DNA of 64,000 nucleotides from Bimastos eiseni (Eukaryota > Annelida > Clitellata > Crassiclitellata > Lumbricidae): positions 9,085,647 to 9,149,646 of the forward strand of contig OY365810.1 of the NCBI GenBank assembly GCA_959347315.1, given 5' to 3'. Below the pieces are notes generated by a model. The model had not been told where the DNA came from and searched no databases. It saw nothing but the letters and a program-made list of their open reading frames with translations. This document shows, in pieces, positions 30,080-53,472 of the stretch; position 1 is the stretch's first letter, and each line of letters begins with the position of its first letter. The translations under genes and the position numbers were made by a program.

Positions 30080-33000
30080 CTAAAAAACATAAGTGACTGC
30101 ATCCGTAAAGACCAGGTCTTCAATCATTCTTAACACAACTTGTTAAAAAGTGCGAGTCATTGCAGCAAGAATAATTTGGTATTGCATAACCACAGCAAGA
30201 ACAATTTATGACAACTATGTGCCTAAATTATATGGCTTAAGAATGAACTGTCAAATCATTGTGAGCACCAGGATTCAGGCGAAAAGAAAATATTAAGAAA
30301 TGCATTAGCACTCACTATGTATACATTTGCAACCTTGCAATTTGCATGCATCAATAAACAGCCTTTACAAGAACTCCTTAAACACATTTCCATAACACAT
30401 GCTTCCAGTATATACTTGTATTATAATATTTTAATATGGCTGCTACATACCAAATTCTGATAAACTGACATTGCAGTGTGGACTTCCAACAACATCCTTG
30501 ACTTGTGCAAAAAAAGAAATCTGAAGTATACCATCGTGATGTGTGGTGTTAAAAGTGTAAACAGATTTTTCATATAACAATTCGACAACTGCATGACGGT
30601 TGTTTAGTAGCTGTTCCTGACAACAGTATTCATTGAACCCTATAACCAATTTACAATAATAACATCACAGTTCAAAAAATATAAGCACTACATAAATACA
30701 GGCAAAAAAATAGTGAAAATTGCACACATGTAGCCTGTATCACTGAATACACGTTAAACTAATTATTTACATGTAGTCTGTATTACTGAATACAAGTTAA
30801 ACTAATTATTTATTACCATAATCATGTGCTTTTATTGTTCCCATGAAAACCAAAATTTAAGGTACAATCGTTAACAACCAGTCACAGTTGTATGTATATC
30901 ACTCATCCTATCTACACTTACTGGAGTCATTAGTGTCCTTTTTTAGAAATGTTTCCCTGGTTTCTGTTGGAGACGGGGTTCCCCAACTACGTTGATTACC
31001 CTTATCTTCAGAACGATCTAACGTCTCCCTCCAGTTCCCAAACAAGTTCCTGTTCCTTCTCTTGCTACACTATATGAACCCTTTTAGAGGCGATTTCCTT
31101 TGCCATCCCAAACGCAAAACTTGTATCTCTATTGGACGACTGGTCACCTGCAGAAACCATTACTAAACCCTGATTGGTCGGGTCTTGGCGTCCCTAGCGT
31201 AACGTCAGATCCCTAGAGGCGTACAGTTACTTTTTGACTAGCGGCTGCTATGGCTGGGCCTTGCCAGTGTTCTAGACGAGCAACAGGTCCTAGGGATTGA
31301 ATTACATTATTATCGTTATAACGCCTAGGGGTTGCGCCATTCATATTGGAATTGTCCCCTATTCATGATCCGTGTCAACCAGCCGGTCCAGATCAAATCT
31401 TCAACTGATTCATGAATTTCTTGTCTGTGGGTCGTAGAGATGGAAGGGGCAGTCATTTCTGACATCTGCCTCGCGGTGTCGGGTTTCGTGTTTGACACCC
31501 CGTTGATCTTTGCATAATTCTTCGCCGTCTGTATTGAGGCCGTCTGCTTCAGGCGAAGCCCATTGATGTCTCCCATCTCATGTGTCAGGTAGACATTCTC
31601 ATCCGTAGTCCTCCCACGCCTGTGCTGCTGGTCGATGACTTTTATATAGCGCCCTCATCCAGAATGTCGTGCGTGACATCAATCAACAAAAGAATCATGA
31701 CAAGAGTAGTGACTTGTGAGCAGTAGTAGGGAGACAAGCAATGCAATATGAGTGATATCTGATATAGGAACTCAAGTGTAATGATAGTTTTAGGTGATAG
31801 TTTTTAGGTGACTGTTATTCAGCTGATGATAATAGTAACAAAAACAGTTACCCTTGACAGGAAATTGCTGAACAGAATCATTTGTTAGCGACTGCTCACA
31901 CCGATAGTCGCACAGATCTCCAACACCATCAGTGCTGGTAATTTTGAGGTTTCCAGTTTTAGTAAGAGACAAATGTTGACAGCAGCTGCAATTCTCGTTC
32001 AGCATTTTTTTGTTCAATACTGTAGTCCAACCCGAGAAGCACTTTTTGTCGTTAGATGATGTGCTATTCAGCACAACGGCTGAGATACCAAAACTTTCAA
32101 GCATATTGGCATCTGCCCAGACAACTACAAACAACAATGAAATAACATCATAGAGCTTGAAAAGTGGAATAATGTATATGCACCAGCTTTGAGGGAAGTA
32201 TACACATTTATATTTCTTTGCCTTCTCAGCCGTGTTGCTTATCACTCCTTTGAAAAGTCTCCATTTAATTCCTTCACCATATCTTCAGCATCCTATTCAC
32301 AGTTTTATTTCTCTACTGGATTCTTGTTGTAGCTTTCCTCATTACACTAAAATGTTCATCATTTTCTCTTGAAAATGAGAACATAAATACAAAATCACCT
32401 TTATTGGCTGTATTTGTTTTTAGACATGATATCGTCAGGTAATAAAGATGAGGTCGTTTATTGGGATTAATCAAGATTAGTATTGTAATTCATGATAGAA
32501 AGTGGACTTTGCAATCCGAATTTTTAATAATTTCCACTTGGAACAAGCTGAGCAGCAGAATAGCCACGAAATGACATTTTAATTTTCATGCAACAAAAAT
32601 GAACAGCGTTCTGATGCGTTCCAGTATATTTTACGAAACGGAACAATAATACCATTGCATTTTATGAGCCGTTCCGGTCCATTTCGAGCCCTGGTTACAA
32701 CCATGATTGGTCATTCCCAAATTAAAAACTTGTAGTACTTACCAATTTCTCTAAATTTTATGTTGTTGCATGTTATGCTGGGAACATGAAGACGGACAGA
32801 AACTTCCTCAAGAGATATATATCTCCATTGTAAGATTTTTAATAGTCAAAATATAATATTTTGACCATGTAACATTTGCAACTTCATTTCCGGGCAGTTT
32901 TCCTTTGAGTTCAACTTGTATGTATTTCTTGCCTCTTTTGAAATCATCAAAATATTCATTCTCAACAATGGCGCAGGAATTGAATGCTGAAATAAAAATT

Positions 33001-34918
33001 ATTGTATTCGATTTTAAAATTACATGTCATTTTGTAATCTTTTATAAAGTGGAAAATTTACTTATGACACTGTGTGTTCAACAAAAGCTAGCGAATGGAA
33101 TGCTCTGGGGATATGAACATTTTACAAAAGGTTCTTATGCAAATTTCTAGGTCAACATGACTATTTACAGCAAGCATTTTCCTTTACATTCAGATATTTT
33201 GACATTTCAACTTTCAAATTGCCCATATTGAGCACATAAAATATAAATACCATTGTTGCCAAAATATGGCTTTCTGAAAGCAAATATCATGCCAGTCACT
33301 TAACAAATCAGATTTATTGATAGGTCACAAAATATAAAAATTATAATATTACAATTATCAAGTGGAATTAGGCAAATTATCAGAATGCAACAAATATATT
33401 TTTTACAATTATAATCAAAATCTTGTAGCTAATGGATTTGAATTAGCAGCACAGCAAATGCATCAGCAATTAGAATTAGATTTTTTAAAATTCATACATA
33501 TTGATCTATTTGTTTAATATATAAAATGGTGCATTTGAAATGCAATACCGAAAATAGGAAGTTTCCAGCACTGGGGGCCCTACAAGAGCCAGAAGGAAGT
33601 GAAGTTTAGTCACAGCTGGTGGTAAAAATATCCTCCCATGTTCACGTACACACGACTGCAGACGTGGACACCACTCTTTGATGGCCTGGTTGGTGATCAC
33701 GTGCTCAAATAGCTGCCACTCCTCAATCAGACTCGCCTCAGATTGTAGACGTTACGAATGGCGGGAACGGTGAACACGTTCCTCCAGTAAGCTCCAAATT
33801 TGATAGTCAACTGGATCGAGGTATGGACTGTTGGGTGGCCACAACGGCGGGGATATGGGTGTCTTTCGGGACAGTAGAGCAATAGTCTCATGTGCAGTGT
33901 GCAGGGACACTTGTGTTTTTTGCAACTGACGAGTTTTCTGTCCACTGTGCCAGTTTCATCGATCTTCTTTAACAATTTATTCAAACGACAGACACCAGCT
34001 TCTGTTTGAAAGTTCATTCACAAAAGTTTTGCTCCATAACCATTTTCTTGCCACAATAATTAACCTAAATTTATCTTCTTTTGCAAATGCCATGTTTCTT
34101 CACCTTTTACACCAAAACGAGTGATTTTCCATCCATAATGATGTCCACATCGTACGAGAAAACAAGGACCTGTGTTGGAAACTTTCTATTTTACCAGCTA
34201 TGTTTAATCATTCAATTTCTTTGCTTATGCTGTGTGAAAGTCAAATTTTGCAGATTTATTTAAAAATGATGTAGGATACTACACATGTAATTTTATTGAT
34301 GTCAGAAACAGTTTTGAAGATTAAACTAATAAGTGTTTAAGGGTCTACTTTTCATTGGGATGCAGTGTAGTCAGACTATTACCTGGCATAGGATACTGGT
34401 ACAATACATGACTGCCATTGCGAAGCTTTTTATCACAAATGTAAATCTTCATATCCTGATGACTGATGATCAGGTTTCGATTCTCATCAATATTTTCCAC
34501 AACAGCTTTTTGTCCACTCAGCCATGTTACATTACTGGAAGATGACACTTCGCAGTTGAGCCTAATGGAAGGAGGGTAAATACTACCAAGGAAGTTGTCC
34601 CCAACACCATCAGCCAAGCAAACTACAGACAGCGAAGACATCTACTCAATGCATTAATATTATCAGGAACAACAATAATAAGAGTCAAATTGTTAAATGT
34701 CGTACACAGAGATGTGTCTAACCTTCAAAATCCAAAACAACTGACATCAATCTGCTGAGAAGTCATTTATGCCACAATAAAAGCATTTGTCATGTATTTT
34801 ACTAGTGAGATTGCAGGTAGTCATGGTATCAATTAGCAATATTGGTTGCTACATTAATTATCTCCAAGGTTTGGTGTAAAGATTAAATAAACATGACATA
34901 ACTTACCTTTATCACAAA
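29967..34918 (-). CDS. IgSF gene beta, chimeric (whole-gene model)
   Basis: In transcription order: leader exon cut by the N gap (34918-34907), A1 34622-34383, B1 32986-32743 (same frameshift), A2 32124-31852, then across the unit junction at 30895/30894 to B2-delta 30639-30451 and the terminal exon 30079-29967. All junctions are phase 1, so alpha-type 5' exons and delta-type 3' exons are compatible. The A2-B2 intron is about 1.2 kb and contains the truncated LTR-like element. The 5' exons fall in the gap and are expected by analogy with units 1 and 3. Whether it is expressed is unknown. Confidence 0.5.
30451..30639 (-). CDS. delta-type exon B2 (unit 1; used by gene beta)
   Basis: 189 bases, phase 1 at both ends, acceptor TTGGTTATAG, donor GTATGT. 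It opens GFNEYCCQEQLLNNRH, has SVYTFNTTHHDGIL in the middle and GSPHCNVSLSEF at the end. It is clearly related to alpha B2 (10554-10778) and B1 (FN..C start). NTT and NVS are potential N-glycosylation sites. Copies: 38661-38849 and 57833-58021. Confidence 0.7.
30728..30813. repeat. 43-bp tandem duplication upstream of exon B2-delta
   Basis: Two copies of ATGTAG.CTGTAT.ACTGAA...TTAAACTAATTATTTA, 30728-30770 and 30771-30813, differ at a few bases. It lies about 90 bases from the B2 acceptor, as does the 36-bp minisatellite in alpha. Present in all units. Confidence 0.85.
30895..31673 (-). mobile_element. truncated LTR-like element (unit 2)
   Basis: Copy of 11723-12501, cut at the unit junction inside its (AT)n run. 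The TATA-like box and the TGACATC at the far side are retained. An equal copy is at 39105-39883. Confidence 0.5.
31852..32124 (-). CDS. exon A2 (unit 2, gene beta)
   Basis: Copy of 12680-12952, with the same splice sites and phase. One synonymous difference at 31889 (C on plus, T in unit 1). This is the last alpha-type exon before the unit junction. Confidence 0.7.
32743..32986 (-). pseudogene. exon B1 with frameshift (unit 2)
   Basis: Copy of 13571-13814 with the same 244-base length and in-frame stop. Confidence 0.65.
33592..34022 (-). mobile_element. Tc1/mariner relic (unit 2)
   Basis: Copy of 14420-14850, same internal deletion. Confidence 0.65.
34383..34622 (-). CDS. exon A1, Ig-like domain (unit 2, gene beta)
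   Basis: Copy of 15211-15450; Ig cysteines, tryptophan and YPMPG end all retained. Confidence 0.75.
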
Positions 34919-35118
34919 NNNNNNNNNNNNNNNNNNNNNNNNNNNNNNNNNNNNNNNNNNNNNNNNNNNNNNNNNNNNNNNNNNNNNNNNNNNNNNNNNN
35001 NNNNNNNNNNNNNNNNNNNNNNNNNNNNNNNNNNNNNNNNNNNNNNNNNNNNNNNNNNNNNNNNNNNNNNNNNNNNNNNNNNNNNNNNNNNNNNNNNNNN
35101 NNNNNNNNNNNNNNNNNN
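34919..35118. other. assembly gap, 200 N
   Basis: Exactly 200 N. By comparison with units 1 and 3 the gap should hold 11,162 bases: the leader and first coding exons of beta, the hAT element, piggyBac relic, CR1-like LINE and Mutator-like relic. A round 200 suggests a placeholder of unknown size. Confidence 0.99.
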
Positions 35119-35199
35119 AAACTCTTGTACTAAGTTGATGTGGTTATGACTTTCCTGACACAGGCCCTAGTGAAGCATAAGCCGTGTTGCTGAATTGTC

Positions 35200-35595
35200 G
35201 CATCTTGAGTTCAGTTGCACTTACAAGGTTCATACGATGATGATTAGTACAATTGTTTGTGTGGTCAACAGATCATGCAATATCAATGAAGTGAAAGGGG
35301 AGATGGACTGTCAGGCTCAGCACATCAGACTTCAAATCATTAACTAAAACCAAGTAACCAAAGCAGAGGCAGCAATCTCGTTTGACTGGTGGGGGGGGGG
35401 GAAGACGCCCAATGACAGGGTGTGTTCCCCAAAAAATTTTTGGGGAACAAATGCATAAAATGTCCCCTTCCTGAAAAAGGTGGGGGACTTGTCCCCCTCG
35501 ACCCCCCCCCCGGATCACCAGCCCTGAACCAAAGAAGGACTATTCATTATAGGAATATAATGTCCAAAATTTGTACAAATGTGTGCTTTTTTTGT
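35200..35595 (+). pseudogene. decayed last exon of C1orf131 (unit 2)
   Basis: Copy of 26990-27385 with the same MITE at 35364-35526. Confidence 0.85.
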
Positions 35596-38176
35596 TAAAA
35601 TTGCAAGTAATCAGTACTGGTAAATAACTGCACAAATAAGTATTGTAGTTGTGTTTTGACATTATAAGAAATGTTCTCTGCTTAACATAACCTGATCCAT
35701 ATGGAAACATGTTGCTGGTTTAAAACACCTACTTGTTTATCGGAAAAGAGTAATTGAGGCAGACTTATGATTTCCTGCTACCAAGAAAACACTGCATTTT
35801 ATGATAGGTTTCCATAGGGCTGTTACAATGCTGCATATTATATTACACACCAAGCAAACTGAAAGAACATGAAAGAAAAACTTTCATCGTGTTCTGGTTA
35901 ATGGCATATTCAGCTGTCTGCAACAATGTTTTCTGGGGCAACAAACTTATAGCCTAAACAAAAGAAAAAGTAAGACTTTTAAGATCATATTTAATACATC
36001 AGTTATGAAAATATGTTATAATGAACTATTCAGAAGCAGCAAGCTACATACTAATAAGCTAGATCCTTACTCAAATTAATAGCGATGACTGTTCAGTCAA
36101 TACACACAAGCATCTTTGGTGACTAAATCCTACACAGGAAAATGCATTACTAACCATTAACATTACAAATTGTGATATGGTTCTAACTCCAGTTGTACAA
36201 GTGTAAATACATCTATGCTACTAACAACCAAAAATTGCAATCTACTGACCACCATATAAGATTAATATCACTGGCTTCAATCACATCAGCACAAAGCACA
36301 ATGTTCGCTACTACTGGCTTTAAAGCTTTACACAGTACTATCAGCCCTCAATTCCAAACAAACTGCTGTAAGACAAATCAAGAATCAAGTGAATAAAGCA
36401 TGCAAGTGATCTGTCAAACAAGTGATCTGTCAAACAAGTGATCTGTCAAACAAGTGATCTGTCAAACAAGAGGGGAATGATATTTTGTTACATCAAGTTA
36501 CTCGTAAGAGTCCAGGTCACACTGCATGTAATATTCAATTAATTATTCGTACTATACTGATTTTGACATAATAAGCTGCACAGATTAAAAATAAGCAGTA
36601 CTAGATAAGTGCTGACTACAAGTCCCAAGACATTAAAAAATTGCAAATGTGTGGAATTTAGTTATAACATTCATTGGAAAATCAGGCAAACCTGAAAATA
36701 AGGAAAAATTTCATAAAATGTAAAAAAAATACTCTTTCCAATGTAGATTGCCAATGAAAAATAATTTTTGTTAAATACTACAGAAACTTAGAAGTCTTGT
36801 TTGGTCTCCATTCAAATGTTCTCACTCCATGGTTTATTCATCTGTTTTCCTCCATCACCTGCAATCAGACAAGATTTGAATATGCTGAATTACACATTAT
36901 TCATTTTGTAATCAAACCTCAAATATAGAAACGTACAACAATTACTTAACTGGCCAAGTTCTACAGATAGTGGACTTATCTGTCAAAGCTTGATCATATT
37001 TTAAGTTAACATCTCAGTCGAATGACCTTTGGGTATCAACTTGATTAGTTGTCTTAGTCTTTGCTATAGAAGCTTCGAATTAGTAATAATAATACTACTC
37101 TATGCAAACAAGCCTCTTCAGATGTTTATTCAACCCTTTGGAACTGTCTTCACAATTACAGTTCATTCAACTGAAACTTTGTTGCAAATTCAATCTCTCC
37201 TCAACAAGTACCCTTTTCATAAATCTTCAGCAACCATACAGCGAACACCTGGGAAACAATCTGATTTTGGACTGAATCCTTATGTTTCAGACACTGGTGC
37301 CAAGGATGTTATAAGTAATTATTAAATAGCTTTTCAATTCTTTGGTGCATCATTTAACGCTCTGAACATCCATGTCGTGGGGTTCATAGAGTAATGGAAA
37401 ACACACTTCAGCACAGAGTAGAGGAAGCGAGTTCAATTCCTGTTCTCCTAAGGTTGACTAATCCTTCCTTTGTTAAGTTGCGGCACTGGTTAAATAATAC
37501 GTAAAACTTGATATGTTAACTGTTTATGGGAAGCTGATGTTTGGCTCTAAGTGTGTGTGTATGTGTTTGTGTGTGTTGGCCTGCCTTTGATAAATCTTTC
37601 TAGTTTAGTGTGCACTGTTTCACAACCTGACGTTATAAGTAGCCCAGTTGTAACCGTAATATAATCAAAAGTGCTATCGCTAGCTGACAAACCCAAAAAA
37701 TAGTAAAACATATGAAATATTTGAGAAGAAATCAACAGTCGACAATAGGGATAGAAATAATTCCTGGGGGGACTGAAAACCTGCTGGTGGGGCACCCTTG
37801 AAACCAATAAAAGTTTAAGACATAGGTGTGAAAGTAAAACGATGGAGCCCAAAAGTAGCAATAAATCTTACTAAGCAAACTAAGGAATTATGTTTTTACA
37901 GTGCAAAGAATTCAGAGCAAGAGCAAGTAATCATGAAATTTATGTTTGAAAAACTAATGTCAGGTAGGCAGTGAATATCTTTAGGAATATTGTTCCAAGC
38001 CATTTAACCTGGCTATCACAGAGAAAGTGCTTTTGTGAGATACTTTAAAATGTGCTATATTAAGTGTCCTAATACATTATATAATGTAATATTTGGGTCA
38101 ATTTTCATCCCAGAAATTTTTTTAATATCTTACACTAGTCAGTTTTCAATGGATATATAGAATGTCTGATACTCAC

Positions 38177-46974
<8,798 letters not shown>

Positions 46975-47777
46975 CTACAAAATAAAACATCAAAACATGT
47001 TATATACTACTAAGGTAACAGTTTTGGATCAATTATTTTTAGATGACTCTACTTAAATGACAAAGCCAAGTAGATCATTTCAATTCCTGAGGAAGGCAAC
47101 AAGTTTGAAAGCAAGTAAAATTTTTTAACATTTTATACAAACATTCATAAGATTTCATTTAACATTCCAGTACTTCAGCTGCTTGAAAGCAAAGCACATG
47201 AAACAATACTGTTCAACACTATTTATTTACAAACATGGCCCAAAAACCTGTCTCAACCCCAACTAGTATTTATATAAAATAAAAAATTATTCTGTGTAGC
47301 TTATTATTAAAGCATTATAAATTTTTACTTTTTGGTGGACTAATTTTCTGGAATGACAAGTACATCACATTGTGTGTAAAACATTCGCCATTGGTCGAAT
47401 TTAGCTATAGCTGCTGGGTTATACGCTTGCCTTCTGCACTTATCAATCGTGTAAAGTAATAATCATTGGTAAATCAATGTTTTTATCACTAATGCCAATT
47501 AGCTTTGATAAAATAAGTTAAAATACTCAGATATCACATTGACATTGATTGACATTTAGGCCTATGCAGGTCATGCAAATTACAAAATTTTCCTGCTCAC
47601 CGATAGCTCACACAGTTTACAATCAGTTTTTGCTTAACATCGCAAATTTTTTAATAATTGTAAATGTTGTGTTTCAATCTGTTCAAGTTAAACTTTCAAA
47701 ATTAAAATATTTGTCTGTACTACTCTAATTTATATTAAAAAAATTATGTAAAACTTTAACTTAAGCCTTCTTTTCAG

Positions 47778-50576
47778 ATGAAAAGTCTGCTGAATCTACG
47801 ATTCATGAACACATCATCGCCGAAAAACTCGATATCTTCACCATCGTGGAGACATCCCACAAATCTTTTAACTCCCCAGGCCTTGTCGCCTCCATTCCAA
47901 CTTCCTACACCTGCCTCGAAAAAGCAAGACCTCCCCTACTAGGGGTATCCAACAAGGGAGGGCTGAGAGGCGGGGGAGTCTGCATTACCTACAAAGGATA
48001 CCTAGTTGTGTCAGTGAGATACTTGGGAACCATCTCTACTTTCAAATACCTTGCTGCCTACTTCACTTTCCGGAATCTACATTCCCTTGTAATCGTCATC
48101 TACTGTCCTGGATCAGAAAGCATTGACGTAAATTTATTTAATGAATTCTCTAAGCTCCTCACCAACACCCTAAAATACTCCTGCCATGTAATTATACTTG
48201 GAGACCTGAACATCCACCTGGATGACACAAAGAATGCCAAAAACAAGCATTTCAATAAACTTCTAACCACCCACAATCTAGTTCAGCATATTACCGTGCC
48301 AACACATTTACACATGAACACCCGCTAGAAGTCATCATTACTCGCAACGACAACATAGAAGTCAGCAACATCAACGTTGCTTTATCCTCCATAGGCCTAT
48401 ATATCCGACCACTCCATCATCCACTTCAACATTGCACATCAACTTCCCATAATACTTTGCCACTCCATCGAATGCCGATCACTCACAATATTCGACCTGG
48501 AAATCTTCAAATATGATCTAGAATCCACTGACCTCTTCAAACAGGCAACCTCAGGGGATATCACTAACCCTGATGTAGAATACCTGTTTGACCTCTATGA
48601 TTCAACAGTGGAAACCCTTCTGGACAGTAATGCTCAACAGAGAAAACTAGTTGTACGAAAAGTACCTGACTGCCCCTGGTTCGATGGAAACTGTGCTACC
48701 TCGAAAAAACTAACTTGCCGCCTCGAGCGCCACTCGTCATCAAAAGAGAAGGAACACACCTGGCGATTCCAGGTCAAAGCGCAGCATTATCTATTTCAAC
48801 TAAAACGGTCCAACTACCTTCGAAACAGCATCAAATGTGCCCAAGGAAATGGTCGATCACTCTGGACATCCTACTCGCCCCGCCTGAAGACTCATCCCAA
48901 CTCATCTCACCAGACACACTTCTTGACAATTTTTTAGCTATACCACCCTCTGTCCACTCGCTGTGTAAGTTCGATGAAGTCACCACTGCTGAGAAGAACT
49001 TCTAGGCTACTCCTCGACAAAACAGTGCAAACTGGATTCTGCTGCCACCTGGCCGCTTCAATCGCTCTGCACTGTCTTCACCCCAATCCTCACTGTCCTC
49101 ATCAATGTTCCCATAACTCAGTCGTCTCTCCCAATTAAACACAAATGAGCCATCATTCGACCCAGCATCAAGAAACCAGGTCTTGACCAGACAGACCCAG
49201 CCATCTACCGTCCAATCTTGAATCTGTCTTTCATCTCGAAACTGGTCATCTACTACCCTCTACACAGTTGGGCTTCTATCGCAATCATTCCACTGAAACA
49301 GCAATCGTCAAAGTTTACAATGATATTGTCCTGGCCTTGGACTCTGGTTTCATCGCTGCCCTACTACTCCTGGACTTTTCTGCTGCTTTCGACTGTGTGG
49401 ACCACACAATCCTCCATGAAATTCTCCAACTACAATTCGGCATCACTGCTTCTGCTGTCTGGTGGATCGCGTCGTTCTTATTTTTTAGTTGCACAGCATT
49501 AAATTCAGCAGAAGCTCATCCAAAACCTTCTCGGTCCTCTTCGGCGTGCCTAGAGGATCTATTCTCGGACCACTCCTATTCATCGTGTACACATCAAACA
49601 TTGTCAATATCGCATCACAGTATGACATCATCATACATCCATATGCTGACGATACCCAGTTATACATAAAGTTCCTTGGAAAAAACTTTGACAACATCAA
49701 ATTAAAATCACATCATGCATACGGAATATTCAATCCTGGTGCGCATACATGTGCCTGAAATTGAATGCCTCCAAGACCGAACTCATCTGGTTCGAACAGT
49801 GAAACAGCACAATTGTGGACGACACTATCAAAAATCTCAACATTGATGCAGGCTGCGACATCACACCCTTTGATGCAATCCGCAACCTCTGTGTTTTTCT
49901 GGATAGTAAGCTGAACATGAACCAACACATATCCACCATCGCTAGAGCATGATACTCCACCTCCGTCGGATTCGACAAGTGAAACGCTGCCTGAATGAAA
50001 ACTGCCTTCGTTTCCTCGTCCAGGCTCTCGTCATTTCTCACCTGGACTATTGCAACTCCATCCTCTTTGGGCTTCCTGCGTCAACACTACAGCCCCTATC
50101 ATCAGTCCTACACTCTGCAGCCCGCCTAATAAAAGGTCTTGCTCCTTGCGACCACATCACACCATCCCTACAACAGCCAAACTGGCTCCACATCCATGCC
50201 TGTATTGCCTTCAAGATTTGCCTTCTTATGTACCACATTCATAACGGAACCTCCACCTCGTACATGACGTCCATGGTTGCGTCATGTGCTACCTCTACCT
50301 CAAGAGGACTTCGATCATCTATGCGTGGAGACTTTACCATACCTCGCACTAACAAGAATTTTGGGAACCGTTCTTTCTCAGTCGCAGGACCCACAGAATG
50401 GAATAGTCTCCCAACTACAGTCCGTCAAGCCAAAACCGTTGCACTTTTCAAGACAAAACTGAAGACCTACCTAATCTTCCTGATCTATGACTAAGAATGC
50501 AGTACAGCACACTTTTGTGCAAGCCTTGTCTTGTCAAAAAGCGCGTTATAAATGCCTAGTTGTATTGTATTGTATG
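47778..50576 (+). mobile_element. 5'-truncated CR1/L2-like LINE (unit 3)
   Basis: Copy of 20396-23194, same truncation point and same broken frames, differing at 49008 and 49704. Confidence 0.9.
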
Positions 50577-50992
50577 AAAACTGCTTAAAAGCAAGATTTA
50601 AAAACAGCAGCCATCAAACTGTTATAAATTAAACATAAAATAAGTTTTAATTCAATTGTGTACGACATCTGAATTTCCAAAGATCTCAACTATGCCATGG
50701 TGCCAAAAAAGGTTGAGAACCACTGCTCTATGACCTTCAACAACTAAAAAATTGCTAGGTTGAGCAACAATACGAAGTGACAAACAGATTCAAAACTCCT
50801 GGAGTCCGAGGGTCACCAAGCACGAAAACTGCGTTACTTTGGACACATTTTTGAGACAACCACGGGACAGGATTGGGGCAGCCTGATGACAGATCTCGTT
50901 GAGGGGAAGAGGAACCATGTAAGGCCTAGACTACCCTTAATTGACAATAATTTGATATAGACTGGGCTGACGGGAAGTGGCCTAATGAGTGG

Positions 50993-51162
50993 CAGAGTTG
51001 TATGGTCTCGAGACAGTTTCTCGGTCTCGAGACGTCTTGAGACAGCTTTTTAGTGTCTCGGTCTCGGAAGCCTGCTGTCTCGGTCTCGAGGTAGTGTTTC
51101 GAGTTTTTAGAAACTGTTTTGAAGTGAATGTCTTATTCTGTCTCGAACAAGCGAACAATTGA
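50993..51162 (+). repeat. GGTCTCGAGAC-rich element (unit 3)
   Basis: Copy of 23611-23780. Confidence 0.6.
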
Positions 51163-52864
51163 GACAAAAGGAGTAAGTGAAATGAATCTTATATGTCTAA
51201 AACTACACTAACCCTAACTGACCCTCACGATGCTTAACCTGACCCTAAACGACCCTCACGACACACAATTACAACAAATTATAGGTCTTACCTTGCACGT
51301 GTTCTCATTATTATATGCCCACGCCCAAAATATTATGCGTAAGTTGGGCTTGTCTGTCACGCAGATCCATTCATGAATTTCATGGAGCCAACCGCGCGAA
51401 ATCGACGGCGATATAACAAGACATGAAGTGAATTTTGATACCATATGAGTTAAAATGCACAGTACAGATTGCAAATTGAATACTTACAGCAATGTTTCTT
51501 GAAATTAAGGATAAGTGTGTATTTTGTGTAATATGAACGCTCGCAATCGACTATCACATAGAATGATACATAGATTAACAGGAAGTGCATATACTGCAAA
51601 AATCCCTAGGATTATAAATAGCATAAATATTGTATATAATAAATCTCAATGATTACGATCGTACAGCTGCTCAAGAGCTAAATGCATAATTTTAATAGAA
51701 TAAACCTCATTGATGAATATTGTTTGTTTAATTGTGAACTGGTTTAATTGTACATGTGTAGAAAAATGTTGTTGAAATATAATCAACTCCAAACACTCTA
51801 ACTTGGCGTTTGGGGGGCTGTAGAAATGATGGGATTACTAATATTTTAATAATTCTTTCCATATCATTGCTGTTTTCGACTCTTGTTTGTGATTGAAAAC
51901 TTATAAAGCATCAGTCAATATCGAAGTCATAGTAACTGACATGGTGATATATGATTTGGTGAATAGAGAATGATTTTTTAATCGATTGATTTGAAGTTTG
52001 AGATGCTCGATGTATTGGGAGATGCCTTTAATTTGTAAAAGTCCTCAGTGATGCAAAATTACGGACAATGGACCTCGCACTGAATTCATTATCATTTAAA
52101 CTACAAGAATGTCTACTGTACATAAGGAATATTGATGTTTGTAATAATTTTAGGTTTTTGGTTGATTTATTCTAAACACTGGAAATTCAGCACTTTATGT
52201 ATTTTATTACTTATTGTTGTTGACGCTATATGCCTCTACGTGGCAAAATTATTGTGATGTCCAAATCTTGGATTATGCGCATATTATGCTATGAAAATTG
52301 AGAAATTTATTTTTACATTTGAATTCCTCCGGTGATCATAAGTCAAAATCACAATCCTTAAACTTATACAGCACCACTCGCCTAGAGACTTGCATTATTT
52401 ATTTCTCCCAACAAGAAAACAACATAAAACCAAAATAAAATTCCAATGTGGAAGAGGACATGACACACACACAATGACAAGGAGAAAACTCAAGCCATCA
52501 CCATGAGCTACAGCAAAATAAATATCTTATAAAGGACTTTGGCAAATGAACTCTGTAAAAGGGGTAGAGAAGCTAAGCTGTACATATGCACGTGAATTCA
52601 AAAAATATATGAGGCGCAACAGAGGAAAGAAAACATAATTTTTATGCATACATAATATAAAGATACATAATATAATGATGGGCCCTACATAATAATAAGA
52701 CAATTTATATTGGCCATGACACACACACACAAACAATGCCATTTATGATTATCCAGCTATTCATCCAGATGGCAAAGAGACACAGGAGAGAAAAAATCAA
52801 TTCTGAATCCACAGGTCTTAGTCTTGATTAAATGCTTACTCGCATAAGGTCAATAAATGCCTTC

Positions 52865-53472
52865 TCAATGTTGAATAAATCCTTCTTGGTGACGCGTCAA
52901 TTGTCCATCAAGGGTATTTCGCACGTCTCTTAAAATGGCATCCAAAGGGACCTGCAGCGCCAGCTTCCCAGCAAGCCACTCCCGATCTGCAGCCGACAGT
53001 CTCACGTGACCCATCTGCTCGTACGTGTCCGTATAACATAAGTGGTTTGAACAGTACTCAACAGATATTTCGTCATTTGCGGCATGCTTGATTATGTGAG
53101 CTGAACATGTCCTATTGATCTTACTGTATCCCTGCACATTCAAATGACGCTTACGTGGTTCTGTCATTATCTGGTTGCTGCCACTTCTGCTGCAGTAGCA
53201 GTAGGTATGCACTGCAGATGACCATTTTTGAACATTTCTGCGAAGGAAGTTGCATAATGCACTCCTCTCGACGTTACGAATCCACTCGTCAAATTGAGCT
53301 TCTGTTGAAAATGTCAAATACTGCATTTGCAGGTTCTGGTGATGCATTTTAGATGCTCAATCAGCTGTCGCATCTTACCGAAGCTGTCTTTACAGCTGAT
53401 AATCGAACACTTCATCTTGTTCCTGTTCACTTTCTGCTTTTTAGCGGGTGATTCAGTCACTTAACACTCGGC
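52865..53472 (-). pseudogene. zinc-finger/Mutator-like fragment (unit 3)
   Basis: Copy of 25483-26090 with the same frameshift between the finger and the main frame. Confidence 0.5.
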
